64,000 nucleotides of DNA from Leucobacter viscericola (GTDB lineage Bacteria > Actinomycetota > Actinomycetes > Actinomycetales > Microbacteriaceae): contig NZ_CP049863.1 in assembly GCF_011299575.1 (NCBI RefSeq), positions 1,922,001-1,986,000 of the forward strand. Reading direction: 5' to 3'. Position 1 is the first letter of the stretch. The number at the start of each line of letters is the position of its first letter. Below the pieces are notes generated by a model. It ran no database searches. It worked only from the letters and a program-made list of their open reading frames with translations, and was not told the DNA's origin. This document shows positions 16,424 to 24,183 of this stretch, in pieces. The position numbers were made by a program, and so were the translations under genes.

Positions 16424-17597
16424 CCGACGTCAAGGAATCGCGGGCGGCGTTCTCGTCGTCGCCATCGGCCTGAGTGTGCGCTTTCCGATCACCTCGGTCT
16501 CGCCTCTGCTCGGTGATATTGGCACAGCTTTCTCGCTCTCGGCCTCGGGGCTTGCCGTGCTGAGTGCGATCCCGGTGCTGCTGTTTGGCCTTGCTTCGCC
16601 CCTCGCTCCCCTGCTTGTTTCTCGACTCGGGCTCGAGCGCGCCCTCACTGTGCTGCTTGCACTTCTTGCCGTTGCGACGCTGCTGCGGCCAGTTTCTGCG
16701 CCCCTGCTGTTTGTTGGCACCGTGATCGTAGGCGGGGTCATCGCGCTGCTCGGGATCCTCGCGCCCCAGATCATCCGACACGCGTTGCCGCACCGCGGCG
16801 GCTTCTGGACCGGCATCTACACGACTTCCTTTGGTGTGAGCGCTGCCGCGGGGGCGGCCTTCGCCGTGCCGCTGTTCCACGCGCTGGGCGACGCCGTTGC
16901 GCCCACCCTCGCAGCCTGGGGTGTGCCGCTGCTGGTGGCGCTCGGGTTTGTGATTGGATTCGCGCCGCGGCTCGGTCTCGCGCGGCCGGCACGTCAGCGG
17001 TCGGCCTCGCCAGCCGCCTCAGTGCTGCGCGCTCCGGGCGTGTGGGCGGTGACCGGGTTCTTCGGGTGCCAGGCACTCATTTACTTCTCGCTCACCGCGT
17101 GGCTACCGACCATCGCGACCAACCGCGGTATGGACGCCACACACGCGGGCCTGCTGCTCGCGTGGATGAGCGTGGCCGGGCTGCCCGCCTCACTCTTGGC
17201 ACCAACACTTGCCTCGCGCCCGAAACTGCGTACCGGCCTCATCGCGGGGATCGCGATCCTGTCAGCGCTTGGTCTGGTGGGGCTCGCGCTCGGCCCCTTG
17301 GCGCTTGCCCCGCTGATGGTGGCTGCGCTTGGGGTGGCGCAGAGCGCCGCTTTTGGGCTCGCCATCGCCCTGATTGTGTTCACGGCACCGAGCGTGACGC
17401 AGACCGCGTCGTTCTCGGCGGTGAGTCAGGGCGTTGGATATGCAATCGCGGCAACCGGACCGTTGCTGCTTGGCCTGCTCGCGCAGGTCGGACTGCCGTG
17501 GGCCATGATCCTGCTCCTGCTCACCGTCGCCTCGGCGGGTGAGCTGTGCTTTGGAGTTGCGGCCTCCCGGGCGTCGCAGTCACGCCCAAGGGAGTGA
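16410..17597 (+). CDS. CynX/NimT-like MFS transporter
   Basis: 395 residues, about 12 hydrophobic helices, Ala/Leu-rich. The N-terminus (GLSVRFPITSVSPLLGDIGTAFSLSASGLAVLSAIPVLLFGLASPLAPLL) follows the CynX/NimT pattern (cyanate or nitroimidazole transporters of the major facilitator superfamily), in which a short first loop and R-x-x-x-x-S-V-x-P-L-L are usual. Translation starts inside the last codons of regulator B. Its place next to amidohydrolases suggests transport of a small N-containing anion, but the substrate is not shown by sequence. Confidence 0.85.
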   Translation: MSGANRRQGIAGGVLVVAIGLSVRFPITSVSPLLGDIGTAFSLSASGLAVLSAIPVLLFGLASPLAPLLVSRLGLERALTVLLALLAVATLLRPVSAPLLFVGTVIVGGVIALLGILAPQIIRHALPHRGGFWTGIYTTSFGVSAAAGAAFAVPLFHALGDAVAPTLAAWGVPLLVALGFVIGFAPRLGLARPARQRSASPAASVLRAPGVWAVTGFFGCQALIYFSLTAWLPTIATNRGMDATHAGLLLAWMSVAGLPASLLAPTLASRPKLRTGLIAGIAILSALGLVGLALGPLALAPLMVAALGVAQSAAFGLAIALIVFTAPSVTQTASFSAVSQGVGYAIAATGPLLLGLLAQVGLPWAMILLLLTVASAGELCFGVAASRASQSRPRE

Positions 17598-17613
17598 GAC
17601 CACTGCTAGCGCG

Positions 17614-17619
17614 TAGGCT
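17614..17619 (+). promoter_or_regulatory. Minus-10 hexamer for a leaderless transcript
   Basis: TAGGCT ends eight bases before the ATG at 17627, so transcription should start at or next to the start codon. No ribosome site is present. The same spacing is seen at 19403 and 22903. Confidence 0.45.
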
Positions 17620-17626
17620 GGTTGTC

Positions 17627-17842
17627 ATGACCGTCTTCGCTGGAATCATGCTGCTCGTTAATGCCGTGTACAACGTGGTGGTGTGGCCACGATTCTGGAC
17701 GCGGGTGAAGACCGACGCCCGGGCGCACGACGATCAGGGTCGCGCCACCTACTTTCTCAAGGTGCACGCGATCCTGATCGGTGTCGCGCTGCTGATCGCT
17801 TTGGTGTCAGCCGTCGCCGGGGTCATGCTGCTGCTGAGCTAG
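17627..17842 (+). CDS. SCO4848-like small membrane protein
   Basis: 71 residues with two hydrophobic helices (FAGIMLLVNAVYNVVVWPRF and ILIGVALLIALVSAVAGVMLLL) around a charged loop ARAHDDQGRATYFLKVH. The V-W-P-R-F, D-x-R-A and Y/F-F-x-x-V-H positions recall the SCO4848 family of actinobacterial membrane proteins, whose function is unknown. A longer frame from 17546 is open, but the ATG at 17627 follows a TAGGCT minus-10 hexamer by seven bases, indicating leaderless translation from here. Confidence 0.75.
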   Translation: MTVFAGIMLLVNAVYNVVVWPRFWTRVKTDARAHDDQGRATYFLKVHAILIGVALLIALVSAVAGVMLLLS

Positions 17843-17859
17843 CACGCTCGCTCGGACGA

Positions 17860-18018
17860 CTACTTCGAGTCGTCTTCGTCGAGGTCGTGGTGACCGGTGT
17901 CAGTGTGTGTGGCCGGCCCCAAGTGTGACGCGCCACCCTCACCAACCCAGCCGTCGCCTGGCGTGTGCGCGGGGTCAGACTCGTGATCCGGAACGTGGCG
18001 ATCTTCGGTGTTCTGCAT
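17860..18018 (-). CDS. Small acidic His/Asp-rich protein (52 residues)
   Basis: An open frame of 52 codons with a strong ribosome site (AGGGAGG five bases before the ATG). The product is hydrophilic and acidic, with a central GDGWVGEGGASHLGPATHTD and an Asp/Glu-rich end (HHDLDEDDSK). The W-V-G-E-G-G-A core reminds me of short conserved hypothetical proteins in Microbacteriaceae, but I cannot confirm it. No membrane segment or signal is present. A palindrome (GACGACT and AGTCGTC, 17855-17874) overlaps the stop and may terminate this and the convergent gene. Function unknown. Confidence 0.6.
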   Translation of the reverse strand: MQNTEDRHVPDHESDPAHTPGDGWVGEGGASHLGPATHTDTGHHDLDEDDSK

Positions 18019-18106
18019 AATGCCCTCCCTTGCAATTGTGCGCTTGAACGGGTCCTTTCAGACTACGCGGGCAAGCTGCAAAGAGGAAGGGTGTCGGGCC
18101 CTCTGC

Positions 18107-19204
18107 CTAGTCGCTCGCATCCGTTGCGCGGCGGCGACGGCGCACTACGAGAGCTGCCGCACCGGCAAGCAACAGAACGCCCGCGGCAATGATCACGGGC
18201 AACTGCGACGTCCCACCGGTAACCGCGAGTGATGCGGCGGATGCTGCTGGGGTGACAGCGGTTGCGGGAGTGGTCGAAGTCGTTGGAGGCGTGGTGGGCG
18301 GGTTTGTCGTTGTGGGCGGGTTTGTTGGTGGCACTGTGGGCGACACCGTTGGAGGTACTGTCGGAGGAACGGTCGAGCAGGCATCTGCGGCCACGTCGAA
18401 GGTCCACGAGGTTTCACTCGCGGCGTCCAGCACGTATCCGGTATCGGCCGTCGCGGTCACCGTCACGGTCGAACCGACGCGGGTTTGCGCATACGTCACA
18501 CCGGCAACCTGCGGCAGAGTCACGGTCGACTCAACATCGCACGTCGTGGACTTCGTGAATGATGGCGCTATTGTGGCCACGGTGTCAGGAAGCGCCGTCA
18601 TGTTGAGCTCGAACCAGATCACGCCGCTGTTACCAGCCCAATCGGTTTGTCCGGCGTCTTTGTATTGCATGTAGGTCTCGGGATCCCCGCCAAACCAGCT
18701 CAGTCCAAGCGCGTACGAGCGATCCCCGGCCTGCGACGTGAACGTGAGAACGTACGAGGAACCCGCGGTTAGCTCAGGGGCGTTCGGGAAGGTGATGGTC
18801 ACAGGGTAGAAGTCATCTGTGCCACTCGCTGGAAGCGAGGGATCCGGGGTGGAGCTGACGGTTGCGGTGCCGGTTCCGTTTGGGATCGGATCAGCGCTCA
18901 CATCGTTGGAGGCATCCATCGTGTGAATTTCGGGATCAACAATGTTTGCGCCGTTCTGCTGGAACGACCAGATTGTCATCGACGAAGCGAGACCCGTCGT
19001 CTGCGGCACAAAGGGCTGTGCAGAAACGGTGCCCGCACCGGGCATCCAGCTGGTCAGCTGATCTGGAATCGCTCGCTGATCCTGATACGGCGTCATGTCG
19101 GCAGCCATCGCCGCACCCGCGGCTCCAGTAACCATGGCTGTTGTGAGTCCCAGGGCAACCGCAATGGCTGCCAGGCGTCCCCGAGTTGAATGAACCTTAC
19201 GCAT
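18107..19204 (-). CDS. Sortase-anchored (LAVTG) surface protein
   Basis: 365 residues. A signal peptide (LAAIAVALGLTTAMVTGAAGAAMA) is followed by a beta-rich region of about 120 residues (FVPQTTGLASSMTIWSFQQNG, then DDFYPVTITFPNAPELTAGSSYVLTFTS), resembling choice-of-anchor or carbohydrate-module folds. Two Cys residues (TTCDVES and ADACST) flank an Ig-like segment. A Pro/Thr spacer (PPTVPPTVSPTVPPT) crosses the wall. LAVTGG, a hydrophobic helix and RRRRR form a class E-type sorting signal. It is monocistronic. The ligand is unknown. Confidence 0.85.
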   Translation of the reverse strand: MRKVHSTRGRLAAIAVALGLTTAMVTGAAGAAMAADMTPYQDQRAIPDQLTSWMPGAGTVSAQPFVPQTTGLASSMTIWSFQQNGANIVDPEIHTMDASNDVSADPIPNGTGTATVSSTPDPSLPASGTDDFYPVTITFPNAPELTAGSSYVLTFTSQAGDRSYALGLSWFGGDPETYMQYKDAGQTDWAGNSGVIWFELNMTALPDTVATIAPSFTKSTTCDVESTVTLPQVAGVTYAQTRVGSTVTVTATADTGYVLDAASETSWTFDVAADACSTVPPTVPPTVSPTVPPTNPPTTTNPPTTPPTTSTTPATAVTPAASAASLAVTGGTSQLPVIIAAGVLLLAGAAALVVRRRRRATDASD

Positions 19205-19402
19205 GAATAACTCCCCTAATCATTGGCGTGAATTCAAACATAGCCAGCCAAATCGGTCACGCTCGCCACCCGTCCATTCCGAAGTACCAAAACGGCGAGA
19301 CAGTAGTAGTTTTCAGACATCACTAAGAGGCGTGGCGATTCCCGTACGTACCCGAAGCACCACACGTACCCCGCAAAACTACGCCGCACAGCCAAGCGAC
19401 CG

Positions 19403-19408
19403 TACTAT
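19403..19408 (+). promoter_or_regulatory. Minus-10 hexamer for a leaderless tagD transcript
   Basis: TACTAT ends six bases before the tagD ATG at 19415. GGAG at 19409-19412 is too close to the ATG to act as a ribosome site, so a leaderless message is likely. Confidence 0.5.
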
Positions 19409-19414
19409 GGAGAG

Positions 19415-19813
19415 ATGAAGCGGATCCTGACCTACGGCACCTTCGACCTTCTGCACTGGGGGCACATTCGTCTGCTGCGCCGCGCACGGGCCCTGGGTGA
19501 CTACCTCGTGGTGGCCGCCTCGACCGAGGAGTTCAACGAGGGCAAAGGCAAAAAGACCTACCACGACTTCGAAACGCGCAAGAACATGCTCGAGGCGGTG
19601 CGTTACGTGGATCTGGTGATCCCCGAGCAGGAGTGGGATCAGAAGATCCGCGACGTGCAGAAGTACGAAATCGACGCCGTCGTGATGGGCGGTGACTGGG
19701 AGGGGGATCCCCGCTTCGAGTTGCTGCGTGACTACTGCGAGGTCATCTACCTCGACCGCACCGAGGGTGTCTCGACCACCAAGATTAAGAACGATCTGGG
19801 CGTTAACGCGTAG
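19415..19813 (+). CDS. tagD: Glycerol-3-phosphate cytidylyltransferase (TagD type)
   Basis: 132 residues, the usual length for TagD. It makes CDP-glycerol from CTP and sn-glycerol 3-phosphate for teichoic acid-type wall polymers. Motifs: GTFDLLHWGHIRLLRRA (residues 8-24) with the nucleotidylyltransferase HxGH, the basic K-G-K-K-T-Y-H-D segment, and the RTEGVSTTKIK signature near the C-terminus (about 115-125). No other teichoic acid gene is adjacent. A long perfect hairpin follows. A related NDP-forming cytidylyltransferase such as an ADP-heptose or FAD-synthase relative is less likely given the length. Confidence 0.9.
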   Translation: MKRILTYGTFDLLHWGHIRLLRRARALGDYLVVAASTEEFNEGKGKKTYHDFETRKNMLEAVRYVDLVIPEQEWDQKIRDVQKYEIDAVVMGGDWEGDPRFELLRDYCEVIYLDRTEGVSTTKIKNDLGVNA

Positions 19814-19831
19814 GCCCTCCTACCCCTGCAA

Positions 19832-19894
19832 AAAACGGTGTAGCCATATTGCTAGTTGAGCTCTTGCCAACTAGCAATATGGCTACACCGTTTT
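19832..19894. terminator. Perfect 27-bp bidirectional terminator hairpin
   Basis: Arms 19832-19858 and 19868-19894 are perfectly complementary around nine bases. An A run at one end and TTTT at the other give a U tract on both strands, fitting termination of both tagD and the convergent amino acid transporter operon. Confidence 0.9.
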
Positions 19895-19938
19895 GAGTGA
19901 GCGGGTTTGGGCGAGCGGGTTTGGGTGCGCCCTGGCCC

Positions 19939-20718
19939 CTACAGCACCTTCGAGAGGAAGGCCCTCGTGCGCTCGCGCTGCGGGTTGCTCAGCACCTCGG
20001 CGGGATCGCCGGCCTCGACAACCACGCCGCCGTCCATGAACACGAGCTTGTCGGCGACCTCGCGGGCGAAGCCCATCTCGTGGGTCACGACGATCATGGT
20101 CATGCCACTCTCGGCGAGACCCTTCATAACGTCGAGCACCTCACCAACGAGCTCGGGGTCGAGCGCCGATGTCGGCTCGTCGAACAGCATCAGCTTCGGC
20201 TCCATTGCGAGCGCGCGGGCGATCGCAACACGCTGCTGCTGGCCACCCGAAAGGTGCGCGGGGTAGTAATCCCAGCGCTCGGCGAGACCCACACGAGCGA
20301 GCAGATCCATCGCGCGCGATTTGAGGATCGCCTTCTCACCCTTCTTCAGCAGGCGCGGTGCCAGCATCACGTTCTCAAGCGCCGTCATGTGCGGGAACAG
20401 GTTGAAGCGCTGAAACACCATGCCGATGTCGCGGCGCTGCTTCGCTGCCTCACGCGGGTGCATCTCGTAGAGCTTGTCGTCCTTCTGACGGTAGCCCACG
20501 ATCTCACCGTCAACGGCGAGACGGCCCGCGTTCACGGTCTCGAGGTGGTTGATGCACCGCAGGAACGTTGACTTGCCCGATCCTGACGGACCAACGAGGC
20601 ACAGCACCTCGCCGCGCTGCACCTCAAGCGAGATCGACTTCAATACGAGGTTGCTACCGAACGACTTCGAAACGCCCTCGGCAGAAACCATAGGGACATC
20701 GGTTGCGTGGATGTTCAT
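19939..20718 (-). CDS. Polar amino acid ABC transporter ATP-binding protein (GlnQ/HisP-like)
   Basis: 259 residues: Walker [11 protein letters not shown]-loop [22 protein letters not shown], signature LSGGQQQR, Walker [21 protein letters not shown] and H-loop [14 protein letters not shown], all characteristic of the GlnQ/HisP group. It energises import by the permease encoded immediately upstream and overlaps that gene by four bases (ATGA). It is the last gene of the operon and ends before the 19832-19894 terminator. Confidence 0.95.
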   Translation of the reverse strand: MNIHATDVPMVSAEGVSKSFGSNLVLKSISLEVQRGEVLCLVGPSGSGKSTFLRCINHLETVNAGRLAVDGEIVGYRQKDDKLYEMHPREAAKQRRDIGMVFQRFNLFPHMTALENVMLAPRLLKKGEKAILKSRAMDLLARVGLAERWDYYPAHLSGGQQQRVAIARALAMEPKLMLFDEPTSALDPELVGEVLDVMKGLAESGMTMIVVTHEMGFAREVADKLVFMDGGVVVEAGDPAEVLSNPQRERTRAFLSKVL

Positions 20719-21755
20719 GCGCCACCTCCTCCTGGTCGGCCGTGCGGCGGCACGATCGTATCGCCGCCCTCAACTTCGTTAAATGTTTGGTGGTGCTCGG
20801 TGCCACCGGGCATCACACCGATCACGCCGGTCTCAACCGACGGCTGCATCACGTCTGGCCGCTGCGCGACACCCTTCGCGAAGTGTCGCTCAAGGTAGTA
20901 CTGACCAACCATCAGGATCGACGTAATAACGAGGTACCAGATCGACGCCACGATCAGCATCGGTACGGGCTCGTAGGTGCGTGACGCGATGTCGCGAGAC
21001 CTCGTGTAGAGCTCGAGCGTGAACGGCACCGCGGTCACCAGAGACGTCGTTTTCAGCATCGATATGACTTCGTTGCCGGTCGGCGGAATGATCACCCGCA
21101 TTGCCTGCGGCAGCACCACACGCGACATCGTGTGCCACCAGCCGAGCCCGAGAGCGACCGCGGCCTCGTCCTGGCCCTTGTCGACCGACAGCAGACCAGC
21201 ACGCACAATCTCAGCCATGTAGGCGGCTTCGTTGAGCGCAAGGCCAATCACGGCGAGCGTGAAGAAGCTGAGCAGATCCTTGGTGGTGAGCGACAGCCAC
21301 GGTTCGGTAAAGGGGATGCCGATGTCGATGGTCTTGTAGACCACTCCGATCAGGCCCCAGAACGTGAGCTGCACGTACACGGGGGTACCGCGGAAGATCC
21401 ACAGGTACACCCAGGCAACCGAGCGCACAACGGGGTTCGGCGACAACCGCATGATCGCGAGGGCGATGCCCAATACAACCGCGATGATCATCGAGTACAC
21501 GGTGAGCTGCAGCGTGTAGCCAATAGCGTCGATAATTCGTACGTCGAAGAGGTACTTTCCTACCGATGGCCAGTTGTAGACCGGGCGGTTAAACGCCGCG
21601 TCGTAGATAAAGAGCGCGGCGGCGGCAAGAAGCACAACCGCGAGAATCGCGCGCCCTGGGTGGCGAAGCTTGATCGCTTGGATCGCTTCCGGTTCTTGAT
21701 ACGCCTCGGGGCGTGAGGATTGCTCCCCCACGCCCCGAGGTGACGATTCAGACAT
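20715..21755 (-). CDS. Polar amino acid ABC transporter permease (HisM/GlnP-like)
   Basis: 346 residues, longer than usual because of about 30 N-terminal and 50 C-terminal hydrophilic residues that are Gly/Pro/His-rich at the end. The core has about five helices and the HisM-type sequences [13 protein letters not shown] and [31 protein letters not shown], the coupling loop. Only one permease gene is present, so it probably works as a homodimer. It lies 20 bases after the binding-protein gene. Confidence 0.93.
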   Translation of the reverse strand: MSESSPRGVGEQSSRPEAYQEPEAIQAIKLRHPGRAILAVVLLAAAALFIYDAAFNRPVYNWPSVGKYLFDVRIIDAIGYTLQLTVYSMIIAVVLGIALAIMRLSPNPVVRSVAWVYLWIFRGTPVYVQLTFWGLIGVVYKTIDIGIPFTEPWLSLTTKDLLSFFTLAVIGLALNEAAYMAEIVRAGLLSVDKGQDEAAVALGLGWWHTMSRVVLPQAMRVIIPPTGNEVISMLKTTSLVTAVPFTLELYTRSRDIASRTYEPVPMLIVASIWYLVITSILMVGQYYLERHFAKGVAQRPDVMQPSVETGVIGVMPGGTEHHQTFNEVEGGDTIVPPHGRPGGGGA

Positions 21756-21775
21756 GACTCGTCAAGGCCCCTTCG

Positions 21776-22663
21776 TTAGTTCTTGCCAGCGTTAATGGTG
21801 GCCTTGGTCAGCGCACCCGACTCAATGCCCGCGTCGGTCAGGATCTGGAGGTAGGTACCGTCATCCATGAGCGACTGCAGTGCAGCCTGCACAGCCTTGG
21901 TCGTGTCGCTACCCTTTTCGGTTGCGAAGCCGTACGGAGCCGCGTCGAAGACCTCTCCAACGGTCACGAGCTTGCCGTCCAGCTGCTTCACGGCGTCGCC
22001 GGTGACGGGCAGGTCAGCCGAGAAGGCGTCTGCCGAACCGTTAACAACGGCGTTGGTAACCTCGGGCTGGCCGTCAAACGGCAGGATCTCGATGGCCTTC
22101 TTGCCAGCGTCGGTGCAGGCCTTCGACTTTGCGGGCAGCTCGTCGAGGTGCTGCACGGTGCCCGACTGAACCGAGACCTTCAGGCCACAGGCGTCATCGG
22201 GGTTCACCTTTGAACCAGCAGGAGCAGCCCACTGGGTACCGGCGTTCAGGAAGTTGACGAAGTCGACCGACTTCTGACGCTCAACGTTGTCGGTGAACGA
22301 GGAGGATCCCATGTTGAGTGCGCCCTCTTGGATGCGCGGGATGATGCTGTCAAAGCCGAGGATCTCCCACTTCGGCTTCAGACCCAGCTTGCCGGCAACG
22401 GCCTCTGCCAGATCGACGCCCCAGCCTGCGGGGTTGCCGTTGTCGTCCTTGTACTCGTTCGGCGGGTACTCTGCATCGGTGCCGATCGTCAGCTCGCCCG
22501 AGTCCTTGATCTTCGCGGGGAGGAGCGCGACCGCAGCCTCGTCGACGGTGACCTTCGAGGAGTCGGTCGAGTCCTTCTTGGGCTCGTCCGTGGTGTTTGT
22601 GCAACCGGCAAGCGTGAGCGCTGCGACGGCGGCAAGGGCGGGAAGGGCGTAACGAATCTTCAT
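21776..22663 (-). CDS. Polar amino acid-binding lipoprotein (SBP family 3)
   Basis: 295 residues with a lipoprotein signal (ALTLAGC, Cys21), a Lys/Asp/Ser linker and an SBP_bac_3 domain: LTIGTDAEYPPNEYKDDNGNPAGWGVDLAEAVAGKLG, then F-T-D-N-V-E-R-Q-K-S-V-D-F-V-N-F. The pattern fits binding of amino acids such as glutamate, glutamine or cystine; the exact ligand is unclear. GGAGG four bases before the ATG gives a strong start. It is the first gene of a three-gene uptake operon. Confidence 0.93.
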   Translation of the reverse strand: MKIRYALPALAAVAALTLAGCTNTTDEPKKDSTDSSKVTVDEAAVALLPAKIKDSGELTIGTDAEYPPNEYKDDNGNPAGWGVDLAEAVAGKLGLKPKWEILGFDSIIPRIQEGALNMGSSSFTDNVERQKSVDFVNFLNAGTQWAAPAGSKVNPDDACGLKVSVQSGTVQHLDELPAKSKACTDAGKKAIEILPFDGQPEVTNAVVNGSADAFSADLPVTGDAVKQLDGKLVTVGEVFDAAPYGFATEKGSDTTKAVQAALQSLMDDGTYLQILTDAGIESGALTKATINAGKN

Positions 22664-22902
22664 CGATCCTCCAATTTATTCCTGTGTAGTGTGCTTAATT
22701 GACACCTCGCCTTGAGTGTACTGCGCGGTGCCATCTGTATAACTACATTGTATCTACCTGGCTCCATACGCTGACTAGAGCAAAAGGTCATTTCTCCCGT
22801 TTTTTCGCGGATGAGCCAACCCTCGCCTACAAGTAACATTCCGGTAAAGCTCGGCCATTCCTGAGATTTTCGCGACAGCCTCCGTGTGGTTCGCCTACGC
22901 GG

Positions 22903-22908
22903 TAGCCT
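22903..22908 (+). promoter_or_regulatory. Minus-10 hexamer for a leaderless glycerate kinase transcript
   Basis: TAGCCT ends eight bases before the ATG at 22916 and no ribosome site is visible, matching the leaderless layout at 17614 and 19403. Confidence 0.4.
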
Positions 22909-22915
22909 TGCGAGC

Positions 22916-24106
22916 ATGAGCAGAGCAGCACTCAAGATTGTGGTGGCACCCGATTCTTTCAAGGGCAGTTGCTCTGCCGCGGCTGCCGCGGGCGCCCTTG
23001 CCGACGGTGCGCGATCTGCGCTCGGGGCGGCCTGTGAGGTCGTCGAGATCCCCCTGGCCGACGGCGGAGAGGGCACGCTCGATGCGCTCGTTTCGGCCTG
23101 GGACGGGCGAGTTACATCGGTCCCGTCGAGCGATGCCCTGGGTCGCCCGCGCACCGGGCGAGTGGGGTTTAGGGGTTCAGGATCGGGCGGTGGTGTGGAT
23201 CGCACATCTGCTGGCCGCCTGGCGATCATTGAGGCGGCAGACGCCAACGGCCTGCCCTGGGTGTCGGATCAGCCGCTGCGGGCCCTCGATGCCGATTCGT
23301 ACGGGGTTGGCTTGCTGATCCTCGCGGCGCTTGATGCCGGTGTTGACGAAGTTCTACTCTGCATCGGCGGGTCTGCCACGAGCGACGGCGGTGCGGGCAT
23401 GCTGCGGGCGTTGGGCGCGCGGCTGCTCGATTCGTTCGGGGACGAGGTGGCCCCGGGTGCTCGCGGGTTGACAGACCTAGCGAGGATCGACCTCGCCGAT
23501 TTTGATGCCCGCGCTCGGGCTGTGAAGTGGCGGATCGCCTGCGACGTTGACAACCCACTCATCGGCTCGCGGGGTGCCGCCGCGGTGTTTGGGCCGCAGA
23601 AGGGTGCTGGCACCGCGGAAGTGGCCGAGATTGACGCCGGACTTGAGCGGCTGGCCGCACTACTTAGGGCGGCGGGTGCTGCGCACTCGGCCGACCTAAT
23701 GAATCGGCCCGGCCTCGGCGCTGCTGGAGGGCTGGCCCTCGGGCTCGTGGCGCTCTGCGGCGCCGAGCTTGTTCCCGGCGCCGAGCTTGTGAGCGAGGTC
23801 GTGGGACTTCGGGAGGCGCTTGCGAGCGCGGACCTCGTGCTGACCGGCGAGGGACGCTTCGATGCACAGTCGCTCGACGGCAAGGTCGTGTCGAGTGTGG
23901 TCGCTGCCGCCGCTGGTCGGGTTCCCGTGGTTGTGATCGCGGGATCCGTCGCTCTCTCAGCTGCGGAGACCCGTCAGGCGGGCGTCACCGCAGCGTTCTC
24001 CATCGCCCAGGGTCCCGCTACGCTCGCGGAGCTGCAGGAGCATTGCCTCGAGCTGCTTGCTGAGGCCGCTGCTCAGATAACCCCCGTCATTCTGCGCGAG
24101 GGATGA
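22916..24106 (+). CDS. Glycerate kinase (GlxK/GarK family)
   Basis: 396 residues of the type I glycerate kinase fold, phosphorylating D-glycerate with ATP to a phosphoglycerate. Family motifs in order: IVVAPDSFKGS near the N-terminus, PLADGGEGTLDAL, CIGGSATSDGGAGMLRALGA, CDVDNPLIG followed by FGPQKGA, and TGEGRFDAQSLDGKV. A GTG start at 22886 would add ten residues. The ATG at 22916 fits the family start and the leaderless promoter. It is monocistronic and ends inside a nested palindrome. It links to glyoxylate/glycolate or sugar-acid breakdown, but no such genes are adjacent. Confidence 0.93.
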   Translation: MSRAALKIVVAPDSFKGSCSAAAAAGALADGARSALGAACEVVEIPLADGGEGTLDALVSAWDGRVTSVPSSDALGRPRTGRVGFRGSGSGGGVDRTSAGRLAIIEAADANGLPWVSDQPLRALDADSYGVGLLILAALDAGVDEVLLCIGGSATSDGGAGMLRALGARLLDSFGDEVAPGARGLTDLARIDLADFDARARAVKWRIACDVDNPLIGSRGAAAVFGPQKGAGTAEVAEIDAGLERLAALLRAAGAAHSADLMNRPGLGAAGGLALGLVALCGAELVPGAELVSEVVGLREALASADLVLTGEGRFDAQSLDGKVVSSVVAAAAGRVPVVVIAGSVALSAAETRQAGVTAAFSIAQGPATLAELQEHCLELLAEAAAQITPVILREG

Positions 24107-24160
24107 GTCGCAGAATCTCGTGTGAGATCCTGCGACTCGCAAGCTCGCGCAGGATGACGG
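24084..24160. repeat. Nested REP-like palindrome acting as bidirectional terminator
   Basis: Outer arms 24084-24100 and 24144-24160 pair with one G-T position. Inner arms 24105-24119 and 24124-24138 pair with one mismatch around GTGT. All four arms are variants of one theme (GTCATYCTGCGCGAG, GAGTCGCAGRATC), the style of dispersed REP/BIME elements. It overlaps the end of the glycerate kinase gene and lies between convergent genes. Confidence 0.75.
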
Positions 24161-24183
24161 AGCGGTACCTCATGAGCGCCGGA

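Noticed and set aside
19832..19894. Possible small RNA or attachment site from the 27-bp perfect inverted repeat
   Set aside because: Position between two convergent stops with A/T tracts on both ends fits an ordinary bidirectional terminator better.
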